A stretch of DNA of 64,000 bases, taken from positions 1,962,294 to 2,026,293 of the forward strand of contig NZ_BBRK01000004.1 in NCBI RefSeq assembly GCF_002090115.1, in the 5' to 3' direction. The notes beneath the pieces are model-generated. The model was not told the origin of the DNA, searched no databases, and saw nothing but the letters and a program-made list of their open reading frames with translations. Position 1 is the first letter of the stretch, and each line of letters starts with the position of its first letter. Source of the DNA: Demequina sp. NBRC 110054 (GTDB lineage Bacteria; Actinomycetota; Actinomycetes; Actinomycetales; Demequinaceae). The position numbers and the translations under genes were made by a program. This document shows, piece after piece, positions 35,817 to 46,173 of the stretch.

Positions 35817-36787
35817 AGGCCGTCGTCTACGACTCCTACGGAGGGCCGGAGGTCATGCGCCTCGTCGACATGCCCGCGCCGCTTCCTCAAGAGGGGCAGG
35901 TTCGCATCGCGAACCGCGCGGCCTCGCTGAACCCCTACGACTGGCACGTCTACCGCGCCGACCCCGCGCTCGCCCGCAGCTTCAGCGGCTGGCGGTCCCC
36001 GGGCCTCAGGGTGCTCGGCGCCGATGTCGCGGGAGTGGTGGATGCAGTGGGGCCCGGCGTCACCGAATTCGCGGTGGGCGACGAGGTCTACGGGGAGATC
36101 AGCTTCGGCGGGTGCGCGGAGTACTGCGTCGCGGACGCCGGCCGGATCGCGCCCAAGCCCGCTTCCCTGAGCTTTGCCGAGGCGGCGGCGCTGCCCATGG
36201 GCGCGCTCACCTCGCTGCAGGGGCTCGAGGCTATGGGGATCCGTCCCGGCAGCCGGGTGCTCGTCATCGGCGCCTCGGGCGGCGTGGGCCACCTCGGCGT
36301 GCAGATCGCTAAGGCTCTGGGCGCGGCCCGTGTTGTCGCGGTGTGCTCGGGTCGCAATGCCGACTGGGTGCGAGAGCTCGGCGCCGACCGCGTCATCGAC
36401 TACACGGTCGAGGAGGTCGCCGACTGCGGCGAGCAGTTCGACGTGGTGCTCGACCTGGTGACGACGTCTTCCCTGCGCGACCTCGCGGCCGTGATCGCAC
36501 CCGACGGGGCCTACGCGCCCATGGGTGGCATCGGCGGCGGGAAGCTGCTGGGGCCCGCGGAGGCCATGTTCAAGGCGACCTTCGCCGCGCCGTTCGTGAG
36601 GCGCAAGGTCGTGCGGCACACCGCGATCCCGAACTCCGCGGACCTCGTGCGCGTGGCCGCATGGGTCGAGGCTGGCCTCGTCAAGCCGCGCATCGACAGG
36701 GTGTTCCCGCTTGAGGAGCACGTCGCTGCGCTCGAGATGCTCGAGGGAGGCCACGTGGCCGGGAAGATCGTGGTGGAGGCGGCCTGA
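35813..36787 (+). CDS. Zinc-independent MDR oxidoreductase (quinone reductase-like)
   Basis: 324 residues. GroES-like N-terminal domain, then Rossmann loop VIGASGGVGHLGVQIAKALGA. No catalytic zinc cysteine pattern, so quinone-reductase type. NAD(P)H-dependent, substrate unknown. Coupled to DUF4386. Confidence 0.85.
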   Translation: MKAVVYDSYGGPEVMRLVDMPAPLPQEGQVRIANRAASLNPYDWHVYRADPALARSFSGWRSPGLRVLGADVAGVVDAVGPGVTEFAVGDEVYGEISFGGCAEYCVADAGRIAPKPASLSFAEAAALPMGALTSLQGLEAMGIRPGSRVLVIGASGGVGHLGVQIAKALGAARVVAVCSGRNADWVRELGADRVIDYTVEEVADCGEQFDVVLDLVTTSSLRDLAAVIAPDGAYAPMGGIGGGKLLGPAEAMFKATFAAPFVRRKVVRHTAIPNSADLVRVAAWVEAGLVKPRIDRVFPLEEHVAALEMLEGGHVAGKIVVEAA

Positions 36788-36801
36788 ACCGGGCGACCAC
36801 G

Positions 36802-36846
36802 GCATCGTCCCTGGGCTGGGCCGACCCGTGAACGGCGCATCGTCCC
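36802..36846 (-). repeat. Two copies of the GGGACGATGC word in one gap
   Basis: GCATCGTCCC occurs at 36802-36811 and 36837-36846 in the 80-base gap before thiL. A third copy on the other strand lies in thiL at 36959. Part of the dispersed word described in the findings. Confidence 0.6.
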
Positions 36847-36867
36847 TGCACGCCTAGGCTTGTCCGC

Positions 36868-37812
36868 ATGACTTCCATCGGCGAGATCGGCGAGGACGCG
36901 CTCATCGCGCTCTTCGCCCCGCGGCTTCCGGACACCGACGCCGAGATCCTCGGGCCCGGGGACGATGCGGCAGTGGTCGCCGTCGACGGTCACCTGGTCG
37001 TGTCGTCGGACGTGCTGGTGGAGCGGCACCACTTCCGCTCGGAGTGGTCGACCGGGGCCGACGTGGGCTGGCGCGCGGCGATGCAGAACCTCGCCGACAT
37101 CGATGCGATGGGCGCCGTGCCGACGTCGCTGCAGATCACTCTGTGCCTGCCCGAGGACACGGACGTGGACTGGGTGCTCGACTTCGCCGACGGGGTGCGC
37201 GAGGCGTGCGAGCCGCATGGGGTCGGCGTGGTCGGGGGAGACCTGTCGGGAGCCGATCAGATCGTCGTCTCCGTGACGGTGCTCGGCGAGACGCACGGCA
37301 CCGAGGTCGTCACCAGGGCCGATGCGCATCCCGGCATGGTCGTCGCGGTGTCGGCGCCGCTCGGCGCGGCGGCGGCTGGGTTCGCGGCGCTCACCGCGGG
37401 CTCTCCCGAGGCCGCCCCCGAGGCTGTGCAGCTGTTCAAGCGTCCGCGTCCCGTGGTCGGGGCCGGGCTCGAGGCCGCGCTTCGCGGGGCAGCGGCGATG
37501 ATGGACATCTCCGACGGGCTGCTGCGCGACGCCGGCCGGATCGCGCGGGCCTCCGAGGTGGGGCTGTCGCTGGACTCGAACGCCGTGCCCGTGCACCCGG
37601 CCGCCTCGGTGGCGGCCTCCGCGCTGGGGACGTCCGCGCTCGACTACGCGCTCACCGGGGGAGAGGACCACGCGCTGCTCGCGGTGTTCCCGTCCGCGGG
37701 CTCGGTGCCGCCGGGCTGGGAGGTCATCGGTACGGTGACGGACGAGTTCGCAGGCGTGCGCGTCGACGGCGTCGTGCCCGAGTCGCTCGGCTGGGATCAC
37801 TTCAGCCGGTAG
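36868..37812 (+). CDS. thiL: Thiamine-monophosphate kinase
   Basis: 314 residues. GPGDDAAVV near the N-terminus, VVSSDVLVERHHF, NLADIDAMGA, and MDISDGLLRD are diagnostic. Phosphorylates thiamine monophosphate to the diphosphate. Followed by a 20-base-pair terminator. Confidence 0.95.
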   Translation: MTSIGEIGEDALIALFAPRLPDTDAEILGPGDDAAVVAVDGHLVVSSDVLVERHHFRSEWSTGADVGWRAAMQNLADIDAMGAVPTSLQITLCLPEDTDVDWVLDFADGVREACEPHGVGVVGGDLSGADQIVVSVTVLGETHGTEVVTRADAHPGMVVAVSAPLGAAAAGFAALTAGSPEAAPEAVQLFKRPRPVVGAGLEAALRGAAAMMDISDGLLRDAGRIARASEVGLSLDSNAVPVHPAASVAASALGTSALDYALTGGEDHALLAVFPSAGSVPPGWEVIGTVTDEFAGVRVDGVVPESLGWDHFSR

Positions 37813-38109
37813 GCCCGCTGATCGCCGCGCGCGCTCGCGCACCGGTCTTCAACGGAGGCCGCAGTGACGACGGCATGTCGCTTCTCGCGCAGATCCAGTC
37901 TGACGCCCCGCCCGAAGTGACTGAAACTTGCGGCGGATTCATGGTGTTCGCTGCAGTTCGCCGTGGCGGGCGGCCGATTCTCAGTCACTTCGGTTCGCTT
38001 GGGCCCGAGCGAACCGGCAAGCCGACCTGAGTCGCGCCGCCACGATACTCATCTACCCGTCAGGCGCAGCAAGCTCCGAGAACCGACACTGGCTTACCCG
38101 GAGGGCAGT

Positions 38110-38163
38110 GCGGACAACAGAAAGGGCGCCTCCCCGAGGGGAAGCGCCCTTTCTGTTGTCCGC
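38110..38163. terminator. Long bidirectional terminator between thiL and rpmB
   Basis: A perfect 20-base-pair stem (38110-38129 with 38144-38163) containing ACAGAAAGGGCGC, capped by an inner CCCC/GGGG pairing. A and T tracts flank the GC core on both strands, so it can terminate the two convergent transcripts. Confidence 0.88.
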
Positions 38164-38183
38164 GGTCGATGCCGCTGGAATGC

Positions 38184-38375
38184 TTAGACGTTGCGGGTAA
38201 CCTTGCCGGCCTTGAGGCACGAGGTGCACACGTTCAGGCGCTTGGGGGTACCGGCGACCACGGCACGGACGCGCTGGATGTTGGGGTTCCAGCGACGCTT
38301 CGTGCGGCGGTGCGAGTGCGAGATGGAGTGCCCGAACGAGGGGCCCTTGCCGCAGACGTCGCAGTTGGCAGCCAC
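38184..38375 (-). CDS. rpmB: 50S ribosomal protein L28
   Basis: 63 residues from a GTG at 38375 preceded by AGGAGAAC. Zinc-type L28: CDVCGKGP at the N-terminus and CTSCLKAG near the C-terminus. Divergent from the DAK2 gene. Confidence 0.95.
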   Translation of the reverse strand: MAANCDVCGKGPSFGHSISHSHRRTKRRWNPNIQRVRAVVAGTPKRLNVCTSCLKAGKVTRNV

Positions 38376-38624
38376 GATAGTTCTCCTACAGTTCTTGCAC
38401 GCCGGCGACTTCCGACAGTGCCACGATTGAGAGCCCGAAGGTGCTCGGGCAACCGCACAAGGATAGCCGACGATTCCGCTACGCGCCAAACAAGGCTTCG
38501 GACCGGGCCGTTCCTGCCCTCCAGTGTCCCATGCTCGTGCCACGATAAGGAGCGTCGGGCGGGTCAAGTTCGCCTGGCGAGGGAGGAAGATGTGCGGGGC
38601 GACGAGCGACCGAAGGGAGTGCCG

Positions 38625-40145
38625 ATGAGCGAGGCCACCGAGCTGCGCCGCTGGCTCACCTCGGGCGTCGACGCCGTGAAGCGGGCGCGCGAGAGCCTCG
38701 ACGCGATCAACGTCTTCCCCGTCGCGGACTCCGACACCGGCACCAACATCTACCTCACGCTTCAGGAGGGCAACCGCGCCGTCGCGAAGCTCCCGGACGA
38801 TGCGACGCATCGCGAGGTCGTCGCCGCCTTCGCGCGGGGTGCCCTGCTGGGCGCCCGTGGCAACTCGGGCGTGATCGTCTCGCAGTACCTCTCGGGCTTC
38901 CTCACCGCGATCGACGAGAGGGGCGGCCTGAACAAGGCCAAGCCCGCGGCGATCGCCGAGTCGCTCGAGATCGCGGCCGAGGCCGCGTACCGCGCGGTGA
39001 GCTCTCCCGTCGAGGGGACCATCCTGTCGGTCGCCCGCGCGGCGGCGAAGGGCGCGCGCGACGCGGCAAAGGTCAAGGCCGGGCGCGAGGCCGTGGCGGT
39101 CGCCGCGGTGGTCTCCGCGCGTGCCGCCCTCGCGCTCACGCAGGAGCAGCTGCCGAGCGCGCGCGACGCCGGAGTGGTGGACGCGGGAGCGGCGGGGCTC
39201 GTACTGCAGCTCGAGATGCTCGCCGAGACGCTCGCGGGACGCGACGCGCTCGCCGCCCTCGACGAGGTCGAGTGGGAGTTGCGCGACGGTCGCAGCGTGA
39301 TCCACGGCCCCGGCCCACACACGCACGGCATCCCCGGCGGTGGCGCCTACGAGGTGATGTTCGTCGCCGAGCCGGAGGACGCGAGCGAGATCGCGCGGCT
39401 CCGCGGCGAGCTCGAGGCCGTCGGCGACTCAGTCACGGTCTCGTACGGCCACGGCCTCGCGCAGGCGCACGTCCACACGGACGCGCCCGAGGCCGCGGTC
39501 GACATCGCCCAGTCCGTCGATGCGCGCCAGATCGTCGTGCGCAGCCTGCTCATGAGCCACGTCGGCGACCGCTCCGCGACGGGCGTCGTCGCGCTGACCT
39601 CGTGCCCGGGCCTCGCCGAGCCGCTGTCCGACGCGGGTGCCGTCGTGCTCGTGGTCCCAGATCCGACTCGCATGAAGAAGCGCGAGCTGCGTCGCGCGGT
39701 CAAGGACGCGTCGGGCTCGTCTGCGGTCGTGGTCGCGGGCAACCCCGCGCTGCGGATCGCCGCCCGGGAGCTCGCCGCGCGCCGCCGCCACTGGCACATG
39801 ACGGTCCTCGACGCGGGCCACGAGGCCCAGGTGATCGCCGCGGTCGCCGCGGCCGCGCTCGCGACTCCGGGAGAGGACCTCGCGGTCCTCATGTCCGATG
39901 CGGTGGCCAGGACCGAGGTCGAGTCGTCGTCGGTCGACGCGCTCGACGATGACGTCGACCGGATGATCGGCCCGGACACCGACGTCGTGACCCTCATCCT
40001 CGCGAGGGGCGTGCCCCCCGAGATCGCCGATCACGTCCGGATCTCCGTCGCCCAGGTGGCCCCGCTCGCCGACATCCAGATCTACGCGGGCGGCCACGGG
40101 GAGCCAGGGATCCTGATCGGCGTCGAGTCCTCGCCCGTCGCATGA
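38625..40145 (+). CDS. DAK2-domain kinase (FakA-like)
   Basis: 506 residues from the ATG at 38625. DAK2 domain with [13 protein letters not shown] and [14 protein letters not shown] binds ATP/Mg; a linker and DegV-like C-terminal half follow. Related to fatty-acid kinase FakA and dihydroxyacetone kinase L. Conserved neighbour of rpmB and recG. Stop overlaps recG (ATGA). Confidence 0.87.
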   Translation: MSEATELRRWLTSGVDAVKRARESLDAINVFPVADSDTGTNIYLTLQEGNRAVAKLPDDATHREVVAAFARGALLGARGNSGVIVSQYLSGFLTAIDERGGLNKAKPAAIAESLEIAAEAAYRAVSSPVEGTILSVARAAAKGARDAAKVKAGREAVAVAAVVSARAALALTQEQLPSARDAGVVDAGAAGLVLQLEMLAETLAGRDALAALDEVEWELRDGRSVIHGPGPHTHGIPGGGAYEVMFVAEPEDASEIARLRGELEAVGDSVTVSYGHGLAQAHVHTDAPEAAVDIAQSVDARQIVVRSLLMSHVGDRSATGVVALTSCPGLAEPLSDAGAVVLVVPDPTRMKKRELRRAVKDASGSSAVVVAGNPALRIAARELAARRRHWHMTVLDAGHEAQVIAAVAAAALATPGEDLAVLMSDAVARTEVESSSVDALDDDVDRMIGPDTDVVTLILARGVPPEIADHVRISVAQVAPLADIQIYAGGHGEPGILIGVESSPVA

Positions 40146-42448
40146 CACGGACGACGGACGACGTCCCGCCCGGCCCCGCCGCGCCAGGGCCCCACACCGG
40201 GGGCCGCCTGACCGAGCCGCTGAGCCGCGTGCTCGGCTCGCGCACCGCGCAGTCGATGAAGAAGCTCGGCCTCGAGACCGTCGGCGACCTGCTGCGCCAC
40301 TACCCGCGGCGCTACGGCAGCCCTGGCGAGATGACCCCCATCCGCGACCTCCGCGTCGGCGAGCACGTGACCGTCATGGCGCAGGTGCGATCCGCGACAA
40401 CGCGACCGATGCGCAACCGGGGCGGCGCGATGCTCGAGGCGGTCGTGACCGACGGCCAGGACTCGCTGCGGCTCACCTTCTTCGCCAAGCGCATGGGCGT
40501 GCTGCGCATGCACGAGGACAAGCTGCGCGCAGGACGCACCGGGCTGTTCACCGGCACCGTCGGCGAGTACCGCGGCGAGCGCCAGCTCACCCACCCCGAC
40601 TACCTCATCGTGGGCGTCGACGCCGCGGACGCGGACGAGGCCGTCCTCGAGGCGTCCCGCCCCATCCCGATCTACCCTGCCGCGGCAGGGGTGCCGACGT
40701 GGCGCATCGGCCGCTCGGTCCGCACCGTGCTGGATCCGCTCGCGCCCGACGAGGTCGACGACCCGGTTCCCGCCGAACTGCTCGAGCGTCACGGGCACGT
40801 GCCGCTGCTCGAGGCGTGGCGGCGGATCCACGTGCCCGAGGACGATGCCGAGTGGCGCTCCGCACGGGCGCGGCTGATCTACGAGGAGGCGCTCGTCCTG
40901 CAGGCCGCGCTCGCGAGGCGCCGCGCCGCGCACGATGCGCACGCCACGCTGGCGCGCACGGGCAAGGCGGACGGCGCGCTCGACGCCTTCGGCGCGCAGC
41001 TGCCGTGGGCCCTCACCGGCGCCCAGGTGCGCGCGGGCGAGACCATCGCGGCGGACCTCGCCAAGGAGACGCCCATGCTGCGGCTCCTTCAGGGAGACGT
41101 GGGCTCGGGCAAGACCCTCGTCGCGCTGCGGGCGATGCTTCAGGTGGTCGACTCGGGTGGGCAGGCGGCGCTGCTCGCCCCGACCGAGGTGCTCGCGGCC
41201 CAGCACCTGCGCACGCTGCGGGCGATGCTCGGCGCGCTCGCGGACGCGGGGACCCTAGGCGGCGACCCGCGCGGCACGCGCGTCACGCTCCTCACCGGCT
41301 CCCAGGGCGCCGCCGCGAGGCGCAAGGCGCTCGCGGATGCGGCCTCGGGGGAGGCGGGCATCGTGGTCGGCACGCACGCGCTGCTGAGCGAGACCGTGCA
41401 GTTCGCCGACCTGGGCCTCGTCGTGGTCGACGAGCAGCACCGCTTCGGCGTCGAGCAGCGCGACGCGCTCCGCACCAGGGGAGAGCATCCGCCGCACATG
41501 CTCGTCATGACCGCCACGCCGATCCCGCGCACCGTCGCGATGACCGTGTTCGGCGACCTCGAGACCACCGTGCTGGACGAGAAGCCCGCGGGCCGCGCTG
41601 AGGTGCTCACGCATGTGGTCCCCGCGGACAACCGCGCGTGGCTCGACCGCGCGTGGGCGCGCGTTGCCGAGGAGGTCGCCCAGGGGCGTCGCGCCTACGT
41701 GGTCTGCCCCCGCATCGAGGAGGGCGAGACCACTCCCGACGACGATGCGCCCGAGGCGAGCGCGGACGACCTCGCCGACGACGGCCTGCTCGACGTCGGG
41801 GCCGGCGGCAAGGACAAGAGCGCCGAGCGTCCGCCTCTCGCCGCCGCCACGCAGGTCGTCGACATGCTGCGCGCGCGGCCCGAGCTCGCCGGTGTCGGCG
41901 TGGGCCTCCTGCATGGACGCATGGGATCCGACGACAAGGACGATGCGATGGCCGCCTTCGCGAGCGGGGCGACGCCGGTCCTCGTCTCCACCACGGTGGT
42001 CGAGGTGGGCGTCGACGTCCCCGAGGCCTCGGTGATGGTCGTGATGGACGCCCAACACTTCGGGATCTCGCAGCTCCACCAGCTGCGCGGACGCATCGGA
42101 CGTGGCGGACTGCCCGGCGTATGCCTGCTCGTCACGCACGCCGAGGAGGGCACGGTCGCGGCCGAGCGCCTCGCCGCGGTCGCCGGTACGACGGACGGCT
42201 TCGAGCTCGCCGACAAGGACGTCGAGCTGCGCCGCGAGGGTGACGTCCTCGGCACGGCCCAGTCGGGCGGCCGCAACTCCCTGCGCCTCCTGCGCGTGGT
42301 GCGCGACGCCAAGGTCATCGCCGAGGCGAGGGACGATGCGAAGGGCCTCGTCGCCGAGGACCCCGCCCTGGCGAGTCATCCCGCGCTCGCGGCCGCGATC
42401 GACGAGTGGCTCGGCGAGGAGCGCGAGCAGTTCCTCGAGCGCGGCTAG
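40142..42448 (+). CDS. recG: ATP-dependent DNA helicase RecG
   Basis: 768 residues. N-terminal wedge/OB domain, then GDVGSGKT Walker A, DEQHRFG Walker B, MTATPIPRT motif III and a helicase C domain. Remodels stalled forks and recombination intermediates. An acidic insertion (about residues 535-570) separates helicase motifs, longer than in E. coli. Confidence 0.95.
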   Translation: MTRTTDDVPPGPAAPGPHTGGRLTEPLSRVLGSRTAQSMKKLGLETVGDLLRHYPRRYGSPGEMTPIRDLRVGEHVTVMAQVRSATTRPMRNRGGAMLEAVVTDGQDSLRLTFFAKRMGVLRMHEDKLRAGRTGLFTGTVGEYRGERQLTHPDYLIVGVDAADADEAVLEASRPIPIYPAAAGVPTWRIGRSVRTVLDPLAPDEVDDPVPAELLERHGHVPLLEAWRRIHVPEDDAEWRSARARLIYEEALVLQAALARRRAAHDAHATLARTGKADGALDAFGAQLPWALTGAQVRAGETIAADLAKETPMLRLLQGDVGSGKTLVALRAMLQVVDSGGQAALLAPTEVLAAQHLRTLRAMLGALADAGTLGGDPRGTRVTLLTGSQGAAARRKALADAASGEAGIVVGTHALLSETVQFADLGLVVVDEQHRFGVEQRDALRTRGEHPPHMLVMTATPIPRTVAMTVFGDLETTVLDEKPAGRAEVLTHVVPADNRAWLDRAWARVAEEVAQGRRAYVVCPRIEEGETTPDDDAPEASADDLADDGLLDVGAGGKDKSAERPPLAAATQVVDMLRARPELAGVGVGLLHGRMGSDDKDDAMAAFASGATPVLVSTTVVEVGVDVPEASVMVVMDAQHFGISQLHQLRGRIGRGGLPGVCLLVTHAEEGTVAAERLAAVAGTTDGFELADKDVELRREGDVLGTAQSGGRNSLRLLRVVRDAKVIAEARDDAKGLVAEDPALASHPALAAAIDEWLGEEREQFLERG

Positions 42449-42489
42449 GCCTGCGCTCGGCTAGGACGTCCAGGGCCCGGCGTGCTGGC

Positions 42490-43272
42490 CTAGGACGTGC
42501 AGGCGAGGTCGAGCCCCGAGGGCTCTCCCTCGCCCTTGACCTTGAAGGTGAAGCGCTTGCCCGAGTCGATCGCCTTGGCGCCGTCCTCGCTCTCGACGGT
42601 CGCGATGCCGTCCGCCTGATCGACGAGCGTCGCGTGATCCGCCTCCGACGCGATGGCCTCGCCGAGGTCGACCCGCACCTGCCACGTCTCCACGCCTCCG
42701 GCGCGCGCGTGGATCTCGATCTCGAGGTCGAACTCGCCGTTCTTCGCCTTGAGGTTCTTGACGGACGCGGTGCACGCGCCGTCGCTGCCGGGCGTACCGT
42801 CGGAGCCGACCTGAGCCGCGCTCGCCTCGTCGTCGTCTGCGGTCGCGGTGTCCGAGGGCGCAGGCGAGTCCTCGGAGGCGGACTCGTCCGGCGCGCTGGA
42901 GGTCTCGACCGAGGCGGAGGGCGAGGCCGAGTCGCTGGCCGCCACCTCGACGGAGGAGTCGGACGCACCCAGCAGGGCGCCCACGCCCAGGATCAGGCCG
43001 GCCGCCACGAGCGCGGCCACGGCGATTGCGGCGCCGACCAGGAGCGGGGAGCGACCGCGCGGCCCGTCGTCGCCCAACGACGCCGCCGGTCGGGACGCGT
43101 CGTGCAGGGGAGGGACCGATGGGGGCGGGACGCTGGCGGCCGCATCGCCACCGCCCGCGACCTCGGGGTTCAACGCCGTGGGGAGCGGTGCGGTGAGGGG
43201 CATCTCCTGCGTGGTCGGGAGCGCCTCCGTAGGGTCGTCTTGGGGTCCGTGATCGCGCCGATCGTCGTCCAT
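42490..43272 (-). CDS. Single-pass membrane protein with CBM2-like extracellular domain
   Basis: 260 residues from the ATG at 43272. Proline-rich cytoplasmic tail, one membrane span (about residues 80-103), a Ser/Asp-rich linker, then a 95-residue C-terminal domain bounded by cysteines (CTASVKN ... DLACTS) with VETWQVRVDLGEAI, resembling cellulose-binding CBM2 folds. Ligand and role unknown. Confidence 0.65.
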   Translation of the reverse strand: MDDDRRDHGPQDDPTEALPTTQEMPLTAPLPTALNPEVAGGGDAAASVPPPSVPPLHDASRPAASLGDDGPRGRSPLLVGAAIAVAALVAAGLILGVGALLGASDSSVEVAASDSASPSASVETSSAPDESASEDSPAPSDTATADDDEASAAQVGSDGTPGSDGACTASVKNLKAKNGEFDLEIEIHARAGGVETWQVRVDLGEAIASEADHATLVDQADGIATVESEDGAKAIDSGKRFTFKVKGEGEPSGLDLACTS

Positions 43273-43428
43273 GCCGTGTCCTTCCTGCCCAGCGCATCTG
43301 CGCCGAGTCATCCCGGGGGACAGCGCGCGAGCACCCGGGCTTGTTCCCGAGGCACGGCGCGGCAGGGCACGGCGCGGAGAGGTGTGGCGAGGCGGTGGCG
43401 CGCGAGGCCCAGCCGGTAGCGTGAGGCC

Positions 43429-43998
43429 ATGACCCGCATCATCGCCGGAGAGTTCGGAGGCCGGAGGATCGCCGTCCCGCCGAAGGGGACGAGGCCCACC
43501 ACCGACAGGGTCCGCGAGGCCGTCTTCTCGCGTCTCGACCATGCCGACGTGCTGCGCGATGCGCGCGTGATCGACGTGTTCGCGGGCTCGGGCGCGCTCG
43601 CGTTCGAGGCGCTCAGCAGGGGAGCGGCCGAGGCGGTGCTCGTCGAGGCCGCGAGCCAGGCGGCGCGCGTCGCCCAGGGCAATGCGCGCGAGCTCGGCGT
43701 GGCTGGTCGCGCGATCGTCGTGCGCGAGAAGGCGCGGCCGTACCTCGAGAGGTCCGAGGCGGTGTGGGACCTCGCGTTCCTCGATCCGCCCTACGACATC
43801 GCGCGCGAAGATCTCGCCACGGTGCTCGCCGCCCTCGCGCCGCGGCTGAGCGACGACGCGACCGTCGTCCTCGAATGGTCCTCCAGGGCCGGCGACGCCC
43901 CGTGGCCCGACGCGATCGGGGCCGTCGCCTCGAAGGCCTATGGCGAGACCACGGTGCACTACGGGGAGGTCGTCGCCCCAGGTAGCGTGGACGCATGA
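43429..43998 (+). CDS. rsmD: 16S rRNA (guanine-966-N2)-methyltransferase
   Basis: 189 residues. SAM-binding VIDVFAGSGALAFEALSRGA and catalytic FLDPPYD. Methylates G966 in 16S rRNA. Overlaps coaD (ATGA). Confidence 0.93.
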   Translation: MTRIIAGEFGGRRIAVPPKGTRPTTDRVREAVFSRLDHADVLRDARVIDVFAGSGALAFEALSRGAAEAVLVEAASQAARVAQGNARELGVAGRAIVVREKARPYLERSEAVWDLAFLDPPYDIAREDLATVLAALAPRLSDDATVVLEWSSRAGDAPWPDAIGAVASKAYGETTVHYGEVVAPGSVDA

Positions 43999-44477
43999 CC
44001 ATCGCGGTGTTCCCTGGCAGCTTCGACCCGATCACGCTCGGCCACGTCGACGTGGCCGTCCGCGCGCGGACCCTCTTCGATCGAGTGGTCATCGCCGTGG
44101 CTCACAACTCGAGCAAGTCGCCCCTGCTCGACGCCGAGACCCGCGTGCGCCTCGCCGCGGAGGCGACCTCCCACCTCGACGGCATCGAGGTCGCGACGAC
44201 GGATGGGCTGCTCGTCGACTTCTGTGAGTCCATCGGCGCGACCACGATCGTCAAGGGTCTGCGCGGAGGGGCCGACTACGACGTCGAGCGCCCCATGGCG
44301 CTGATGAACCGGTCCATCACCGGGATCGAGACCATCTTCCTGACGGGCGACAACGCCCTCAGCCACATCGCATCGTCCCTAGTACGCGACGTGGCGCGGC
44401 ACGGAGGCGACATCACCTCCTACGTCCCCCCGGGCGTCTCGACCGCGGTGCTCGACGCGCTTGAGCACCGCTCTTGA
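43995..44477 (+). CDS. coaD: Phosphopantetheine adenylyltransferase
   Basis: 160 residues. PGSFDPITLGHVD at the N-terminus contains the nucleotidyltransferase HxGH-type motif, and IASSLVRDVARHGG the conserved C-terminal motif. Makes dephospho-CoA. A GGGACGATGC copy encodes part of IASSL. Confidence 0.95.
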   Translation: MTIAVFPGSFDPITLGHVDVAVRARTLFDRVVIAVAHNSSKSPLLDAETRVRLAAEATSHLDGIEVATTDGLLVDFCESIGATTIVKGLRGGADYDVERPMALMNRSITGIETIFLTGDNALSHIASSLVRDVARHGGDITSYVPPGVSTAVLDALEHRS

Positions 44478-44647
44478 GCCGTTCCCGACGCGGGCGCGCG
44501 GGCACGATCTGACGTACCGTGGAGCCCGAGGGCACGACTTCGTGGGGCTGGCTTGAGAGCCGGGGGCACTTCGCGTAGAATCGTGCGCTGGCCCGTCGTC
44601 TGACGTGGCCGAGGTCCATGAGGACTGGAACTGTTCGGGAGGCGCGC

Positions 44648-45220
44648 GTGTCGCACACCAAGCGCCACCAGGGCTCTCCGTACGAGATTCCCGCGAGGGA
44701 TATCGTCGGCCGCCCGGGGACGCAGCGCGTCCTGTCGGAGCAGTTCCCAGCCCCCGCGGTCCTCGGTACCGACATGATCGGCGTGGCCGCCGGCACCGAG
44801 GTGAGTCTCGATCTGAGCCTTGACTCGGTGCAGGACGGAATCTGGATCTCCGGAACCGTCACCGCGCAGGCGGTCGGCGAGTGCGGCAGGTGCCTGGACG
44901 AGGTGCGACTGACTGTCGTGGCCCCGATCCAGGGTCTGTTCGAGCTCCCCGGCGCGGAGCGCGAGGACGAGGAGGAGGAGCCGGAGGACGTCTACGAGTT
45001 CGACGGGGAGACCCTCGACCTCACCGAAGTCGTGCGGGACGCGGTGGCCGACCAGCTGCCGTTCACCCCGCTGTGCGACCCGGACTGCCCGGGGCTGTGC
45101 GACCAATGCGGCGCACGGCTCGCGGACGACCCGGGTCACACGCATGAGAAGATCGATCCCAGGTGGTCGGCGCTGGAAGCCTTGAAGGCCGACGCGCCGT
45201 CCGAGAAGAAAGAGAGTTAG
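44648..45220 (+). CDS. yceD: YceD/DUF177 protein
   Basis: 190 residues from the GTG at 44648 (GGAGG six bases upstream); an ATG at 44618 would add 10 residues. Cys pairs GECGRCLDE and [16 protein letters not shown] are typical. Next to rpmF as in most bacteria; linked to 23S rRNA/ribosome assembly in other species. Confidence 0.87.
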   Translation: MSHTKRHQGSPYEIPARDIVGRPGTQRVLSEQFPAPAVLGTDMIGVAAGTEVSLDLSLDSVQDGIWISGTVTAQAVGECGRCLDEVRLTVVAPIQGLFELPGAEREDEEEEPEDVYEFDGETLDLTEVVRDAVADQLPFTPLCDPDCPGLCDQCGARLADDPGHTHEKIDPRWSALEALKADAPSEKKES

Positions 45221-45222
45221 CC

Positions 45223-45417
45223 GTGGCTGTTCCCAAGCGCAAGATGTCGCGCAGCAACACGCGTGCACGCCGGGCCCAGTGGAAGACCACTGCTGCCAAC
45301 ACCGTGACGTGCCCCTCGTGCAAGGGCCAGAAGCTGGCCCACGTCGCGTGCCCGTCGTGCGGCGCCTACAACGGTCGCCAGTACGCCGAGGCGCTGCGCA
45401 CCGAGCACGAGGCGTAA
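45223..45417 (+). CDS. rpmF: 50S ribosomal protein L32
   Basis: 64 residues, GTG start two bases after yce[20 protein letters not shown] then zinc cysteines CPSCK and CPSCGAYNG. Confidence 0.96.
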   Translation: MAVPKRKMSRSNTRARRAQWKTTAANTVTCPSCKGQKLAHVACPSCGAYNGRQYAEALRTEHEA

Positions 45418-45450
45418 GGCGCGCGTTACCACGCGCAGCGAGGTGACGAG

Positions 45451-46173
45451 GTGAGCATCCCGGGCCAGGAAGCGGCAGACGCCCTGGTCCGGCGGATCGG
45501 TGTGTCGATCGACCCCGATCTGCTGGTGCTCGCCCTCACCCATCGCTCGTTCGCCTACGAGGCGGGCGGTCTGCCGACGAATGAGCGGCTCGAGTTCCTG
45601 GGGGACTCGGTGCTCGGCATCGTCGTGACCGACCACCTCTATCACGCGCACCCGGACCTCCCCGAGGGCGAGCTCGCCAAGATGCGAGCCGCATGCGTGT
45701 CCCAGAAGTCGCTGGCCGCGATCGCGCGCCAGATCGAGCTGGGACCCTGCGTGCTGCTCGGCAAGGGCGAGACCTCGACGGGCGGGCACAACAAGGACTC
45801 GATCCTGTGCGACGCCTTCGAGGCGATCCTCGGCGCGGTCTACCTCACGCACGGCATCGAGACGTCGCGCGACGTCGTGCTGCGGCTGGTCGGACCGTCG
45901 CTGGCCGCCGCCGCGCAGTCCGGCGCCGCGCTCGACTGGAAGACGTCGCTGCAGGAGCGGTGCGCCGAGCTCGGCCTGCCCGGTCCCGTGTACGACGTGA
46001 CGGGCGAGGGTCCGGACCACGCCCGCGTGTTCACCGCGCGCGCCGTCGTCGACGGCCAGGTGCGCGGCGAGGGCACCGGCACCGCGAAGAAGCACGCCGA
46101 GCAGGAGGCCGCCGCGGCCGCCTACGCGTCGCTTGAGACGGCGGACAGCGAGCCCGACGGCGTCGTTGCCTGA
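45451..46173 (+). CDS. rnc: Ribonuclease III
   Basis: 240 residues, GTG start. ERLEFLGDSVLG is the RNase III signature; a C-terminal double-stranded-RNA-binding domain follows (DWKTSLQERCAELG ... GTAKKHAEQEAA). Processes rRNA precursors. The mutM start lies inside its last codons. Confidence 0.95.
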   Translation: MSIPGQEAADALVRRIGVSIDPDLLVLALTHRSFAYEAGGLPTNERLEFLGDSVLGIVVTDHLYHAHPDLPEGELAKMRAACVSQKSLAAIARQIELGPCVLLGKGETSTGGHNKDSILCDAFEAILGAVYLTHGIETSRDVVLRLVGPSLAAAAQSGAALDWKTSLQERCAELGLPGPVYDVTGEGPDHARVFTARAVVDGQVRGEGTGTAKKHAEQEAAAAAYASLETADSEPDGVVA

